Source: Cristatella mucedo (Eukaryota; Bryozoa; Phylactolaemata; Cristatellidae). From it: 64,000 nucleotides of DNA. A model generated the notes under the pieces. It worked only from the letters and a program-made list of their open reading frames with translations. It was not told the DNA's origin and did not search any database. The translations under genes and the position numbers were made by a program. The stretch spans positions 498,001 through 562,000 of the forward strand of contig WPIO01000140.1 in the NCBI GenBank assembly GCA_009760855.2, in the 5' to 3' direction. Of the stretch, positions 1-11,122 are shown in pieces (the stretch's first letter is position 1; every line of letters starts with the position of its first letter).

Positions 1-1185
1 GTATCCTTCCGATAAAGGGGTATTCCATGCTAAAGCTGGAGGTAGCTCCACGTAAACCGGCTTACAGCTACTGGACCTTGTGGCACTTGTCATGAGGATT
101 CTTCCTCCATCCTCTGCCTCTGCGCCTGAGGCTTGCTATGTATGCGGTGGAGATTTCTGCCCAGGCTGAATCTGTACTAGCTTCGCTACTAACTCGAGCA
201 GTGAGGCACACTTGTCGGTGTCTAAAATGTCTGGGCCACAAGTGCCTGCCACATTGATTCCAGAGCACCAGCAGGTGGCTGCGACGGTGGAGGAGCATCA
301 GCCTGTGGCAGCGGTGGCCTTTAAAGTATCGGCTGCCTCGGAGTCGGCGGCTTTCGATGAGGCAGAGGATGTTGCAGCTCACGAAGTGCTAGCGGTCCAC
401 GAAACCACGATCCGCATGGAGTCGGTCACGGGCCCACGTGGTGGCGGCCCGAAAGACGCTGGTCAGCGAAACTGCTCATCGCCAGAAGACCGCAGAGATC
501 CGCGAGAGGACAGCAGTGGTGAAGGTCACCGAGACGGCGCCGGGTGACAGGCAGTGAGACCGCTTCGACAACGGTCAGTGCTTCGACGATGACAAGCCCC
601 GAGATGCCGCCAGGTGCTAGCTACGGCAGACAGTGCTGTGACTCTGGTCAAGGCTGGAGCAACCGATCAGCGCTGCTGCTCCGGCTAGCGCTGTGACGTC
701 AACGCCGGGATGTGCTGCTACGATGCTAGTCGGCTACGATACTACGACGCCGGTCGGCGCTGCTATTATGCTGGTTAGTGCTGCCACGACGGCTACTGTG
801 ACGGACGAGAGTAGAGCCGGCGACATAAAAGTGGCCACTGTGGCAGCCAATGCAAAGGAGACATTTGAAACCCGCACGGCAGAGGGAGGAGGCACGGACC
901 CAATCCCTGATCGTGGGAAAGGGGCGCCAGGCTCAGTCCCAGCAGTTGCTTAAAGCTGGTGGCCTACGTATCCAACTGGTCACCAAATGCCGTGGTTTGG
1001 TGTGCCTCCTACGAGCAGGTGTCACGTAGCCTCTAGGCCAGTGAGGACATTATTTTGTACCTGACGCTTACAATTTCATGCTTTCTTGAGATTTTCTCCA
1101 ACTTTCGATAGCATGCTGTATTGAGCCTCTCGCTTGATTGGCTATACTTTCAGAAGCCGACCAATGCTCAGTCGGCTTCTTATGG
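1..1185. other. Unassigned GC-rich stretch
   Basis: No recognisable gene. Two open frames on the plus strand (212-547, 111 aa; 693-953, 86 aa) are rich in Ala, Val and Thr, partly because GCT/GCG/ACG-type triplets recur around 660-800. I see no domain, signal peptide or zinc knuckle. They could be chance frames in GC-rich DNA or a decayed first ORF of a retroelement. Confidence 0.3.
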
Positions 1186-1389
1186 GAGGAGAGGATCTTG
1201 GGTCTGCTGTACCGTGATAGCGGACCAATCCGGCGGAAGCCGCTGGGGCAAGAACAGCGGACCCACTTGTAGCAGCTGCTTCCCAGCCAGCGGGCTGGCC
1301 CTGCGGCCCAGTTCCGGGTTTCCGAAATAAACGGCATCTGCTTGAGCCTTCGTGATCTGTGCACGACTGCCCGCACAGACAACACGTAC
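1186..1389 (-). repeat. GC-rich dispersed repeat, copy 1 of 3
   Basis: The stretch is an inverted copy of 48477-48660. Both share CAGCGGCTT-type segments, the string GTGGGTCC(A/G)CTGTT and GCCGTTTATTTC(A/G)GAAAC. A third, more diverged copy lies at 37843-37990. In the sense direction (minus here) one frame reads ITKAQADAVYF...GKQLLQVGPL, and a similar peptide is readable in the 48.5 kb copy, so part of it may once have been coding. The 48.5 kb copy ends a decayed R2-type LINE, so this may be a detached 3' piece of that family. Similarity to the other copies stops near the CAGCAGACC box. Confidence 0.55.
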
Positions 1390-1775
1390 GAACCTCAAAA
1401 TCGTTGGAGACCGCGTATGTATGCTCCCAAAGCCCGGGACTCACTACCGATGCACGTCACGACATCTCCTGATTTGTCCACATTAAAAAAAAGAAATTAA
1501 AAACCACATCTATTTATGACAGCACTTAGTAGGTCCTGTGATTCGGCCTTTGTGTGCTTATGCGTGCTGCCACTCTGCATGCTGCCACTAACCCCACTTG
1601 CATGCTCACCCTGTGCGTGTCACCCCTAACCATGTTATTCTTTTTGTTTATTGAGCATGCTGCCACTAAGAGTTCAATCGTGCTTCCTTTGCAGTAAATG
1701 TAAAGCCCCTAGAAAGAGATTGAGTGAGTTCTCTGAGGGCGCTATATCAATGCAGCACTGTTATTACTATTTCCT
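1388..1775 (+). mobile_element. LINE-A 3' fragment (L2-like)
   Basis: The fragment begins in the last part of the reverse-transcriptase ORF (ACGAACCTCAAA, then a GCTCCCAAAGCC stretch) and runs through the 3' UTR to the family's terminal stem, GTAAAGC..CTAGAAAGAGATTGAG..GAGGGCGCTATAT, and a short imperfect ATT-rich end. It is 5'-truncated, as is usual for target-primed LINE insertions, and abuts the GC-rich repeat directly. The coding part is broken. Confidence 0.8.
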
Positions 1776-2579
1776 CACTGCATAACCCTTATCGGTTGCC
1801 TTTGTTTCGAGCCTTCAACTATGGCTGCTGGTTGATGGAGTCGTCTGCTGCCGACGTAACTCGAGGCATTCGAGACAGCACCACCAGGCTAAGGACAAGC
1901 TGCTTTGCTTTTAGTATATGTGCGCCTGCAGATTACCTCAACTCTTTTCTTCTTAGTAAGTCGAAAGTGTGTGAATGTAGCATGTAGCTTGACGTCCTGC
2001 ACCGGGATAGAAAAGAAAACAGATCTGTCATTTAGATAACTTTACCGTGAAAACAAGCTCAAAAGTACAAGCCAATCTCGATAGTCTTGTGATTAATTTA
2101 TTGCCCTGCTGCACGAAAATCACAAGCCGGGCACAACTGTGGGCTTGCCATAGGTCATCCGGTGCTCGAACACTTCTCCTAAGGCTGAGAAACATATAAT
2201 TTTCTACATCGGCCAAGTATAGAGGCTGGTACAGTTCACTAGCTACCAAAAAAGAATATTTCTGGTAGCTATATCCCTAGTTTTATATGGTTTATTTATA
2301 CTATATCCCTAGTGCTTCTCGCAGCGCATAATCTAGACGAAGCAATTTTTCGGATACTGAATGGGTTGTAATATTGACCTACACATTAAAGATTTTTCGA
2401 TTTCACACACTTAGAAGAACTGAAGAGTATTATTATTTTCTGTGGCTTTTTGCCATCATTGTATCAATAAATTATAACGGTGATGGAGTTTTCTGCAATA
2501 AGAAATTTGATCACTTCACTCATTTTAACTACCATTTAATTTGTAGTTGGAAACGCGAAGCTCGTCGTACTACACCAGT
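1776..2579. other. Unassigned, AT-rich
   Basis: I see no gene or repeat relationship here. Small frames on either strand are short and without recognisable motifs. Confidence 0.3.
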
Positions 2580-2742
2580 GTGCCCTGGTTTGGTCCAGAG
2601 GTTACGGTGCTCTCCTTTGACAACCGAGGTCAATATCATTGCATTTGACGGCCGAGGTCGCAGGCTCGAGCCCTGTGGCATATGTGAAGAAACCTGAATA
2701 GAGAAGTTCTCTTACGGTATAATACAAAGGAATTATATATTG
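2580..2742 (+). mobile_element. SINE-2 copy (tRNA-headed SINE)
   Basis: A tRNA-like head carries an A-box-like TGGTCCAGAGGTTACGG and a B-box-like CAGGCTCGAGCC. A tail follows, AGAGAAGTTCTCTTACGG..ATACAAAGGAATTATATAT, that matches the tails at 34.9 kb and 49.8 kb. Between the boxes a short stretch ending in CCGAGGTC is duplicated, which lengthens the spacing. The tail stem resembles the LINE-A 3' end. Confidence 0.75.
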
Positions 2743-3167
2743 TTGAAGGAGTCTGAGGCAGTTTATAATCCAAACTTTTTGTCGTAGCCCTTTTTCTCGT
2801 ATTTGTCTTCCAACATAACCTCCCCAATAAACTTTTGAAATAGGATGACATCGTCACACACTAGTATACAACTAGCAGAAACCACGGAACAAGACATCAA
2901 TGGCATCATACCCAGATAAGCCACTTCCAAATAATTTATGGCACGGCTGCACAAAGGATGGAATAATGGAGAAGTTCTCTTCTTTACTGCATAATCAAAA
3001 CATGCTTAGAGGTCTAGGAGAACTCTATGAATAATTTTAAATGGAAATAGTTTTTTGAGTGTTTTTGTTAACTACTTGGGAGGACTTCCATCGTCTCATA
3101 CGCAGGTGTCGAAGACGTTCACCAGGATTTATTGATTGTGTCGCTCAAGGCTGAAATACAGGTAGTA
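2743..3167. other. Unassigned
   Basis: AT-rich sequence with only short frames. Nothing recognised. Confidence 0.3.
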
Positions 3168-3527
3168 TCGTATTTTTACGAGTGTAAGTCGCACATTTTT
3201 CATTTATTGTAAAAAATAAACCTATGACTTAAACATGCTTCAAGTTAGTGTCACTCGCTGCATAGAGTCAAAGTGACGATTCAGACATTGCCAATGTTGC
3301 AGAAGACTATGAAGAAGTTAGCAGTGATACTAATGACGAGTTTATTGTTAATTGCAATGAATAAAGCAAACTTGTATTAGTAAAAAATGAGCTATTAATA
3401 TTAGTATTAATATTTTTCATAAAAGCTATCAACAATTGTGTCCATAAATTTAGAGTTTTACTTATACTTGGGTGCAACTTATGGTTGGGTGTGACTTATA
3501 TCTTTATCCTATACTCTAAAAATATGG
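3168..3527 (+). mobile_element. Degenerate pogo/Tigger-like DNA transposon remnant
   Basis: The left end reads TATTTTTACGAGTGTAAGTCG and the right end ends ATACTCTAAAAATATGG. In opposite orientations both contain ATTTTTA followed by AAGTC(G/A)CAC-type boxes, and TA lies at each edge. Subterminal 'TAAGTCGCAC' boxes are typical of pogo/Tigger-type elements (family knowledge). Inside, a frame from about 3265 to 3364 encodes an acidic run, SDDSDIANVAEDYEEV, ending in TAA; transposases of this group often end in an acidic tail. The rest of the transposase is gone. The assignment rests on end architecture and this tail only. Confidence 0.4.
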
Positions 3528-4084
3528 TCAATGAGATTGACTTCAAGGAGCTTCTAGACGCTAGGGCAGGGATGATCTCAGCAAAGAGAACCTGCCGGTT
3601 ATGATGCAGTTAGTAGTCTATTAAAATATAATGATTAAGTAATGAAATTTGTTTGCAGTGTCAAAGTAGCTAACCACGGTTTGAATATTGAAAAAAGCAT
3701 AACACCAAGCCCTTTCCCAGAGAGAGGCCATCACGTGATTGTTTTGATTGGCTAACGTCTGGCTTCCTCTTCAGTCCTTCTTGCTGCACTGTGCAAGCTC
3801 TAAGTGCTTGGCCCCACAGTGCAGCATTACACAATCGCCTGTGCCTAACATCTTGTGTCTTCCCAGTGAGACAGCTTGTTCTACATTTTTTTTATATCAA
3901 GCTTCCTTAGCCGACAGCGTATGCACACTTACATTAGTGCAACATGGCCAAAGAACACATGTTTACATAAAATCTGCATATTAAAAATTTAGTTTTAGCG
4001 AGCAACTAAATCTGTACCTATCCTGGCATGCCCATGTTCTCATACGGTTGCATGGGTGCACCATAGTATCGCTGCAGTGGTAAA
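3528..4084. other. Unassigned
   Basis: No gene seen. A 78-aa frame at 3748-3984 has no recognisable motif. Confidence 0.3.
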
Positions 4085-4716
4085 ATCCCTCTAGCACAGA
4101 GCTGCCCTGAGGTCTGCCCCATACTTCAGTGGCTCCTCGGTTGATCTCTTCCTGTTCACACCAATACTCTGGAGTCTTCCACTGAGATAAGACTTAAACC
4201 ATGGCAGTGCAGTACCAGTGGTGCCCAGGAGAGACGAGAGGCGCCCGAGAAGAACTTGGTGATCGATGGCATCACAAGCTGCCGAAAGATCCAGCAAAGC
4301 AAGCTGAGAGACTCTAGTACCCGAGTTTGCATTCCTAAGAAGGTCGTTATACATCCGAAGTAATGCTGATTCTGTAGAGTGATTAGCTGACTAAAGAAAC
4401 TGACAAAAACTGACAAAATTAACTGGCTAAAGCCAGCTTACTAGCTAGGTGTGAAGTCTCAAGATTTGAGTTCAGCTGGTCTGCCACGGCTCTTTGTTCC
4501 AGTTTCTTTGATAGCAACGACAGAAAGGGTAGAAGTTGCTCAAATTCTGCTGGTCTAAAGTAACTTTCTTGAGTAGTGGCCTAACTATAGCCTTTTTGAA
4601 AGGTGCTGGGAAATGACGTGGGGCTAATGACATATTTATGACGTTAGTTATGCATGGCAGCAGCAGCAGATGTATGCATCGTAGGATCTTCAGACCAGTC
4701 GTGAAATGCAGCACCC
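4085..4716 (-). mobile_element. LINE-A reverse-transcriptase fragment
   Basis: Read on the minus strand, broken frames match the LINE-A RT at 42.0-42.7 kb. One segment (4714-4472) has MSLAPRHFPAPFKKAIVRPL, the fingers region of L2-type RT. A second (4354-4091) has LLDLSAACDAIDH, motif A with the usual F replaced by C, followed by a WFKSYLSGRLQSI block. The piece lacks motif B, the YADD box and the 3' tail. It is truncated at both ends and frameshifted, so it is an old inactive copy. Confidence 0.8.
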
Positions 4717-5845
4717 ACTTATTATTTCTAGTAACGATTTCCCGAGCACTGCTGCACTATTAGCAAAAGACCTTCTTCCAAAAACAATATTCAATTCTGA
4801 GACATTGCTCTAAGTATTCACTATAACGTCATCGGTCATATGAGTCGCCACGGCTCACTTGACTCGTGACTTTTCCATACCCAGCAAAGCTCTTCGTAAG
4901 CCTCAGCCTCCTCGTGTCTTTGGGTTTTCAAATGGATAATTCCTAGCTGTCTTCTGCTCACTGATGATTGATGCCTCGTAACAGCAATGCAAGCATCTGT
5001 AACATTGTTTGTACATACTCTTGCAGTTGTGCTTAAGCTGCTTAGACATTGATTGTACAATGTCAGACTCTCCAGTGGTGAAAGTGCCTCACCTCAAGTT
5101 CAAAGTCAGTCAGGCACATGTGGCTACATAGTCTGCCCAGTAGCCGGCAAAGCAGATCAAGTGGTTGCAGTTTAAATTAGGACTGCAAAGCTATCCTGCA
5201 ACGACTGGGCTCTGTATTTCAGGCTAAGGCTAGTAGTCTTCGATTGGTACCGGTGCCGGTTCCATCTTTCATAATCTTGCCCAGCAGGATTGATGCCGCT
5301 AGTGCTTGCATTCTTCCAGGTATTTGAAAATATGACGTGCTTGCTACGGTGTACTAATGCTTCGGAGCTTTTCTTAACTGCACTGCATTAGTTCTGCTCT
5401 GTGGCACAAGAATTATCTTCTCGATTGCTCTGTACTCACTGAGCACAGCTTTCACTGTCATTGAGCGGGTAATCCACACTTACCCTACAAACTACCTAGT
5501 CACTAGCTTATTTAATTAGAAAGTAAGTACTGTTGTAAAACCGGTAGTAATATCCTACTAGCCAGCTCCGGCTGTACAATCCCGTGTAAGCCAAAAGAGG
5601 AGGTTTTAGGTTTGTCAGTCATGGCGATTATCTTCATCCCCATTCCAGTTGGTCATTGTATTTCCGGCAGAAAGAGAGGCCTTTTTCTCACAAGCCTTAT
5701 TCTGCTGTTACTTAAAGTTAATCAAGTGGATGGACATTTGCGTGACATATGAAGTCCCCCTGCACATTTTTGGCATATTGGTTTATTTGTTCATTAATCT
5801 GTTTTTGTGCACACTCTTATTTTACGATGGTCGAAGATCACCTGC

Positions 5846-5847
<2 letters not shown>
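4717..5847. other. Unassigned
   Basis: No recognisable coding region or repeat relationship. Frames are short (74 aa or less on the minus strand). Confidence 0.3.
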
Positions 5848-6520
<673 letters not shown>

Positions 6521-6582
6521 ACATACAAGGTGACAGACAGACAGGAGAGAATGGGTTAGAGTGCTCAAGTGAGTGCATGCAT

Positions 6583-7651
6583 ATAATAATAGTAATAATA
6601 ATATTGTACTTGATAAAGCGCCCTCAGAGAACTTAATCTCTTTCTAGGCGCTTTACATTTGCTGCAAAGTGATATGCAATTGAATGGTAAGTAAAATCAT
6701 GCTTGAAAAACAAACAAAATGAATAATATGGTTAGGGGTGACATGTGCAGGGTCAGCATGCAAATGTGGTTAGTAGCAGCATGCACAGTGTCAGCACGCA
6801 TAAGCACATCAAGGACGAATCACAGGGACCCACTAAATGCTGTCCTAAATAGGTGTGTTTTTAAGTTTCTTTTAAATGTGGTCAGTTCATGGGATGTTCT
6901 GACGCAGGTCGGGAGGGAGTTCCAGGCTTTGGGAGCATACGACCTGAATGCACGGTCTCCAAAGGATTTAAGGTTTGTACGAGGTATTTTCAGACTGTTG
7001 GATTCCGACAAGCGGGTGGTACGATGCTTGGCCTGATGGGGTAGTATATCTGACAGATAGGCTGGAGCCATAGAATGAAGGGACCTAAAAGTGAGCGACA
7101 AAACCTTGAAGTCAATCCGTTGCTTGACTGGTAGCCAGTGCAGATCGGCGAGAAGTGGAGTAATGTGGCAACTGCAACGCTCACGACAGACAAGCCTAGC
7201 TGCAGAGTTTTGCACCAGCTGCAATCGCCTGATCGCACATGCTGGTAGGCCAGTGAGCAGTGAGTTGCAGAAGTCGAGACGAGATGTCACGAATGCATGG
7301 ACCAACTTAGTCGTAGTATCCTTATCTAAACATGCCCGAATTTTAGCAATATTATGAAGCTGAAAATAGGCAGATTTGACTGTGGAGCTGATGTGGTCGT
7401 CTAACGAGAGGTCGCTTTGGAATATGACACCTAGATTTCGAGCTGATTCGACAGGAGATATGCTGGCAGAGCCAATTTTGAAAGTCAGCCTTTCCAATGT
7501 CTGAATCACACTGGGTTTGCCCATAACTAGTAAGTTAGTTTTATCCTCGTTAAGTTTTAGAAAATTTGCTGCCATCCATGTGCGGATGTCATCAATGCAT
7601 GCAGCAAGTGAGTTGAGAGAATTTGAGGTGCTCGAAGGCTGGGAGGGATCA

Positions 7652-7653
<2 letters not shown>
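6583..7653 (-). mobile_element. LINE-A, young 5'-truncated copy
   Basis: About 1.07 kb. The 3' end is at 6583-6665: imperfect ATT/AAT repeats, then the inverted stem GATAAAGCGCCCTCAGAGAAC..TCTAGGCGCTTTAC. The body is almost the same as 41.02-42.09 kb on the same strand and keeps its ORF open. The 5' break falls at GGGATCAAAG, where the (GT)n array begins, while the 3' end lies about 60 bp from the (GA)n array. I see no clear target duplication. Confidence 0.92.
6820..7575 (-). pseudogene. L2-like reverse transcriptase, C-terminal part (LINE-A)
   Basis: The open frame is 251 aa. It starts after the YADD box with MAANFLKLNEDKTNLLVMG (RT thumb side; the FLKLN.DKT motif is typical of L2/CR1 RTs). 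It continues through NLGVIFQSDLSLDDHISS, an AKIRACLDKDTTTKL block, RLDFCNSLLTGLP, PLLADLHWLPVKQRIDFK and APKAWNSLPTCVR, and ends in FKRNLKTHLFRTAF. This is the standard C-terminal series of L2-clade ORF2. The endonuclease and the RT catalytic motifs A-C are missing because of 5' truncation, so the product cannot be an active enzyme. The absence of stops or shifts suggests a recent insertion. Confidence 0.88.
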
Positions 7654-7712
<59 letters not shown>

Positions 7713-8050
7713 TGCATGCCTATGTGTGTGCTTATGTGTTCATGCACATGCATGTGTAAGCTTGTGCGTTTGCATGTTCGTGTGTGTCTTTTGTATACAA
7801 GTGTGCTTGTGTGTGTACACGAGTGCATGTGCACACTTCATGCATTTGTGTGTGTGTGTGTGTGTGTTTGTGTGTATGTGTTTGTGTGTGTATGTATGCG
7901 TGTGTGTGTGTAAGTGAGTGTATGTGAGTGTGTGTGTGTGTGTGTTTGTGTGTGAGTGTGTGTGTGAGTGCGAGCACGAGTCTGCAAGTGTGAGCATGAA
8001 TGTGCATGTGTATGGCTCTGTGTGTTTATATGTGTGTGTCTATGCATGTG
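7654..8050. repeat. (GT)n microsatellite, pure then degenerate
   Basis: Pure GT occupies roughly 7654-7710. After it come GT-rich sequence with ATGTGTGC-type interruptions and further pure blocks near 7850 and 7930. Cys-Val and His-Thr frames here are repeat artefacts. Confidence 0.95.
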
Positions 8051-8216
8051 AATGTCATGTGCAAGCTGCAACTGTAAGGATAAGTGCACAGTGTTCTAGG
8101 AATTGCGACGACAGAGACTCTCGCATGCTGCTCACAGCCGAATGCATTCTCTAAGCGAAGCAAGCTAAGCCAAGTGGAGAAGAAATGACAGGCAGACAGA
8201 ATCAACATGAGCAGTA
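8051..8216. other. Unassigned spacer
   Basis: Between the GT array and the inverted-repeat element. Nothing recognised. Confidence 0.3.
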
Positions 8217-8362
8217 CCGGCCGCTCATGGTTGCCGGTGTAACAGGCTAGAGCATTCCTCCAGGCCTGAACATCCCCGGGTTAAAGTGCCCTATGCCACT
8301 TTCTACCCCGGAAGTATATAGTTACATAGACCACTTTACACCCCTAGGCCAAATTATACCCC
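8217..8362 (+). repeat. Left terminal inverted repeat
   Basis: It pairs with 9975-10103 in opposite orientation. Within it, the TTAAAGTG..CACTTTCTACCCCGG block is itself roughly palindromic, so each end may form a hairpin. Confidence 0.75.
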
Positions 8363-8945
8363 ATCACGTCAATAGTTTTGAACGATACATGCATGAATTA
8401 AACAAGTAAACAGGAGTAAAACAAGTAAACATTTTAAGTTAACATTTAGTAAACATTTTACATTTTAAGTAAACATTTTTCTTTACGTGATGGCTAAAAA
8501 GTCCACACCGATGCTGATTCTGGTCGCCCCATTCTCTGCTTTCCTGCTCTTAAGGCACTCATTACTCCGATCTTTTCTACAAACTGCTTCTGAAGTCAAA
8601 GTGATGGCTACCATATGCAAACCAAAAGCCCTCGAATTCTGTGTACACTGTAGAAAATGCTCGAACGTAGCAATGCGCCTAGTCATTGTGACTCTGTGCC
8701 GTTGCAGACTGCGAAACATGTAAACACTGCGTAATTCTGAGCGGACCTTTATTTAATAAGGAATCTTGGAAACCAACGATCCACTGTCTGATTGTAAGGA
8801 CAGCCTCCTGTATCCCCTGATGGTTTGGGATTTTTGCTGTTCGGCTTTAAATTCACAAAACCGCAAGCTGCTTTAAAATTTGTACTTCGCTTCAACTCGT
8901 AATTGTCGGCTTAATTCGAGTTGCAAGGGTTACGTTTGTCAAACT

Positions 8946-9620
8946 GAAGATCGTCGGCGATCGATCCTTTTGTGCAGTAGGACCGAGGCTGCTGGATGGA
9001 ACTTGCTGCTTCAATTCTCTCTTCTTTCAGGCGCCCTAGACTGCAACGAGCCCTCTCCTCGCATTATTAGTGATGACAGTAAGTTGATGATTTTGACAGC
9101 ACCAGGCATTGAGTTTAGTTTATCGGGCGTTAGTTAGGCGAGGACTACAGGCTGGTACAAGGAGCAGGTGGGTGAGGACGGCCTCTAGCTGTCTGCTGTT
9201 AAGAGCTCAGTGTCCATCATTGATACGATTGCTGTGTCTCAGAACCTCCTCATGCCGATGCATTCTTAATTACCTCAATTTCAAGTTGCCGTGAACAAGA
9301 GAGCACCACGTGTCTAAAAAGCTAGACGATCGTGCCGTGTCCCGTCCATTCTTAAGCAACGTGAAGGTTACCTGTTGAAAAGCAGAACCAAAACTCAAAC
9401 ACAATCAAGGCCCGAAAAGGCTTAGCGCCCTCTATCTATCGAAGCTATTAATTGACTTTGCACCTGCTCTTGTGTTGAGATCATCTTATTCTCCTACCCT
9501 GGCTGTCCGACTTTTTTAATTGAAGACTGTAGGCGATCGTTCCTTTTTACTCATTAGGACCTAGAGTGCGGAATTTTTTCAGCATTCCTTTCGTGCAGGT
9601 GCTCTAGCCTGCCACTGATG
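8946..9620 (+). repeat. Diverged internal direct duplication, spacing about 576 bp
   Basis: GAAGATCGTCGGCGATCGAT at 8946 corresponds to GAAGACTGTAGGCGATCGTT at 9522. Both are followed by a CCTTTT..(T)AGGACC box and later by a CTTTC.GGCGC/GGTGC CTAG block. It lies wholly inside the inverted-repeat element. Confidence 0.6.
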
Positions 9621-9974
9621 CCACTGCTGCTGGCACGGTTCACTGCTTCTGCCTGCATTGATGCCACTCACTATTTCTTCCCTGCTCTGCTCTTCTCTCT
9701 CAGCCACTCAACTCGTCGGCTTCTCTTCTGACTTGCATTCACTTCCGGCAGCTGGCTGTGGGGTCGCGTCTCAGAAAGTGTGCTGCTAGCAGTCGAGGCT
9801 CTCCTCTCTGTCTCCTCTCACAAAAAACTCTCCACAGAGAGGCGATCGTGGTGATGGCTGACCCTGCGCAGCCACTGTGCAGATAATTGCCAATGCACAA
9901 TCAGCAATAGCTAAAAGATTCAGTTACAGTTAAATTTCGTGTTCTCTGTCATCTTTCAGACGGGCTATATTCTG

Positions 9975-10103
9975 ACCTAGAGGGGTATAGTTTGGCCAAG
10001 CAAATTTTACACCCGGGTATAAAGTAGCCTAGGCCATTTTAACCCCGGATATACCATGGGCAGACTAAACTCTGGCCTGTTACACCGGGAGTCGCCGGGG
10101 AAA
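9975..10103 (-). repeat. Right terminal inverted repeat
   Basis: Inverted partner of 8217-8362. It ends in CCTGTTACACCGGGAGTCGCC, the counterpart of GGTTGCCGGTGTAACAGG on the left. Confidence 0.75.
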
Positions 10104-11114
10104 ATTATGCGCTTGTGGGCAAGCTAGTAAGCAAATCAGAGCCAGATCGGCTCTGTCACTGCTCAGCTAGAATAAGACCTGCTGCAACCATGCAACAATT
10201 CCTAGTTTTCAACGTCATACTCTGCAATGCTAAAGAAAGCTAGACAGTCGTTGATGCCATCAACCGAGAGTAGTCGAGCAGCAGGTGGAATTTTGAGAAT
10301 TCCATTCACTCACCGGCTTTCACAATCCAAGTCCTTTGCCTCTGCATTTTCATTTTTATTCATACAAGTCTAGTACATTAAGCTACACTCTGAGGGTTAA
10401 AATGCACTAAACATTTTTCACCGGCTGCGGTTAGCTGCCAGTCCACGATCCCGAGTTCAGAGCTGCGGCTCTTTTCCAATCACTAAAGTGCCAGCCATCC
10501 CCGACCTGCCAGTTCCTCCCACTGCTCTTGCATGTTCTCACGCTTCGTGCGAGCAGTCGGAATGTCAGTCGCTCTTAATCTCCCTGAATATTTCAGTCAC
10601 TGCTGCTAATCGGGGCTTGTGCTTGGGAGCAGCTCCTGAGGAAAGATGATACCAACGTATGATCCCGACAAAAACAGTCTTGCCTTGATGGCTGGAGTTG
10701 ATGGAATACTTATGTCATGACAGGTGCCACATCGCAAGCTTGAAATAAGCAAAAGAAGCAGCAGAAGTACCCGCCAAGCGGTCATATATTTGCCTGCGAT
10801 GTATTTAATATTTATTTCCCAGCACGGTCACGGTTGAAGCGATTTCTCAGCTTTAGCATCTGATCATGAAAATAGGTAGAACACCTGACCCTACAAGCCA
10901 TGCCCTGATTTGGCGATTCACATTTAAGCTCTTTGTGTCTTCCTGTCAGACGTAGGTCGTGGGGCTAGTGGGCCATGGGGCCGGGGAGCATTATCCTTGC
11001 ATTCCCCTGAAATCAGCCAGAGGTTACATGCCACCCACCGCTGTCCACTAGGGACCCCGTGAGCACACGTCAAACTTCCCGGCAGGTGGCTAGGGGCAGC
11101 ATAGGGAGAAGAGG
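10104..11114. other. Unassigned
   Basis: No open frame of note and no repeat relation seen. GC is moderate. Confidence 0.3.
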
Positions 11115-11122
11115 GTCTAGGG

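Larger units (their letters stand above)
8217..10103. mobile_element. Non-coding DNA transposon with long inverted ends
   Basis: The two ends are imperfect inverted copies: left 8217-8362, right 9975-10103. Shared strings in opposite orientation include CCGGTGTAACAGGC, AGTGCCCTATGCCACTTT (right end AATGGCCTAGGCTACTTT) and GGCCAAA(T/C)TATACCCC. The interior (about 1.6 kb) has no long frame; the largest, 78 aa on each strand near 8483-8723, shows no transposase motif. It contains a diverged internal duplication (8946-9050 versus 9522-9620). I see no clear target duplication, so the superfamily is unknown. Confidence 0.7.

Noticed and set aside
212-953. Two Ala/Val/Thr-rich frames as a host gene
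   Set aside because: No domain, no start context or splice logic I could support, and the composition follows local GC-rich triplets.
7623-8089. Cys-Val and His-Thr repeat frames
   Set aside because: Products of the (GT)n array, with no coding character.
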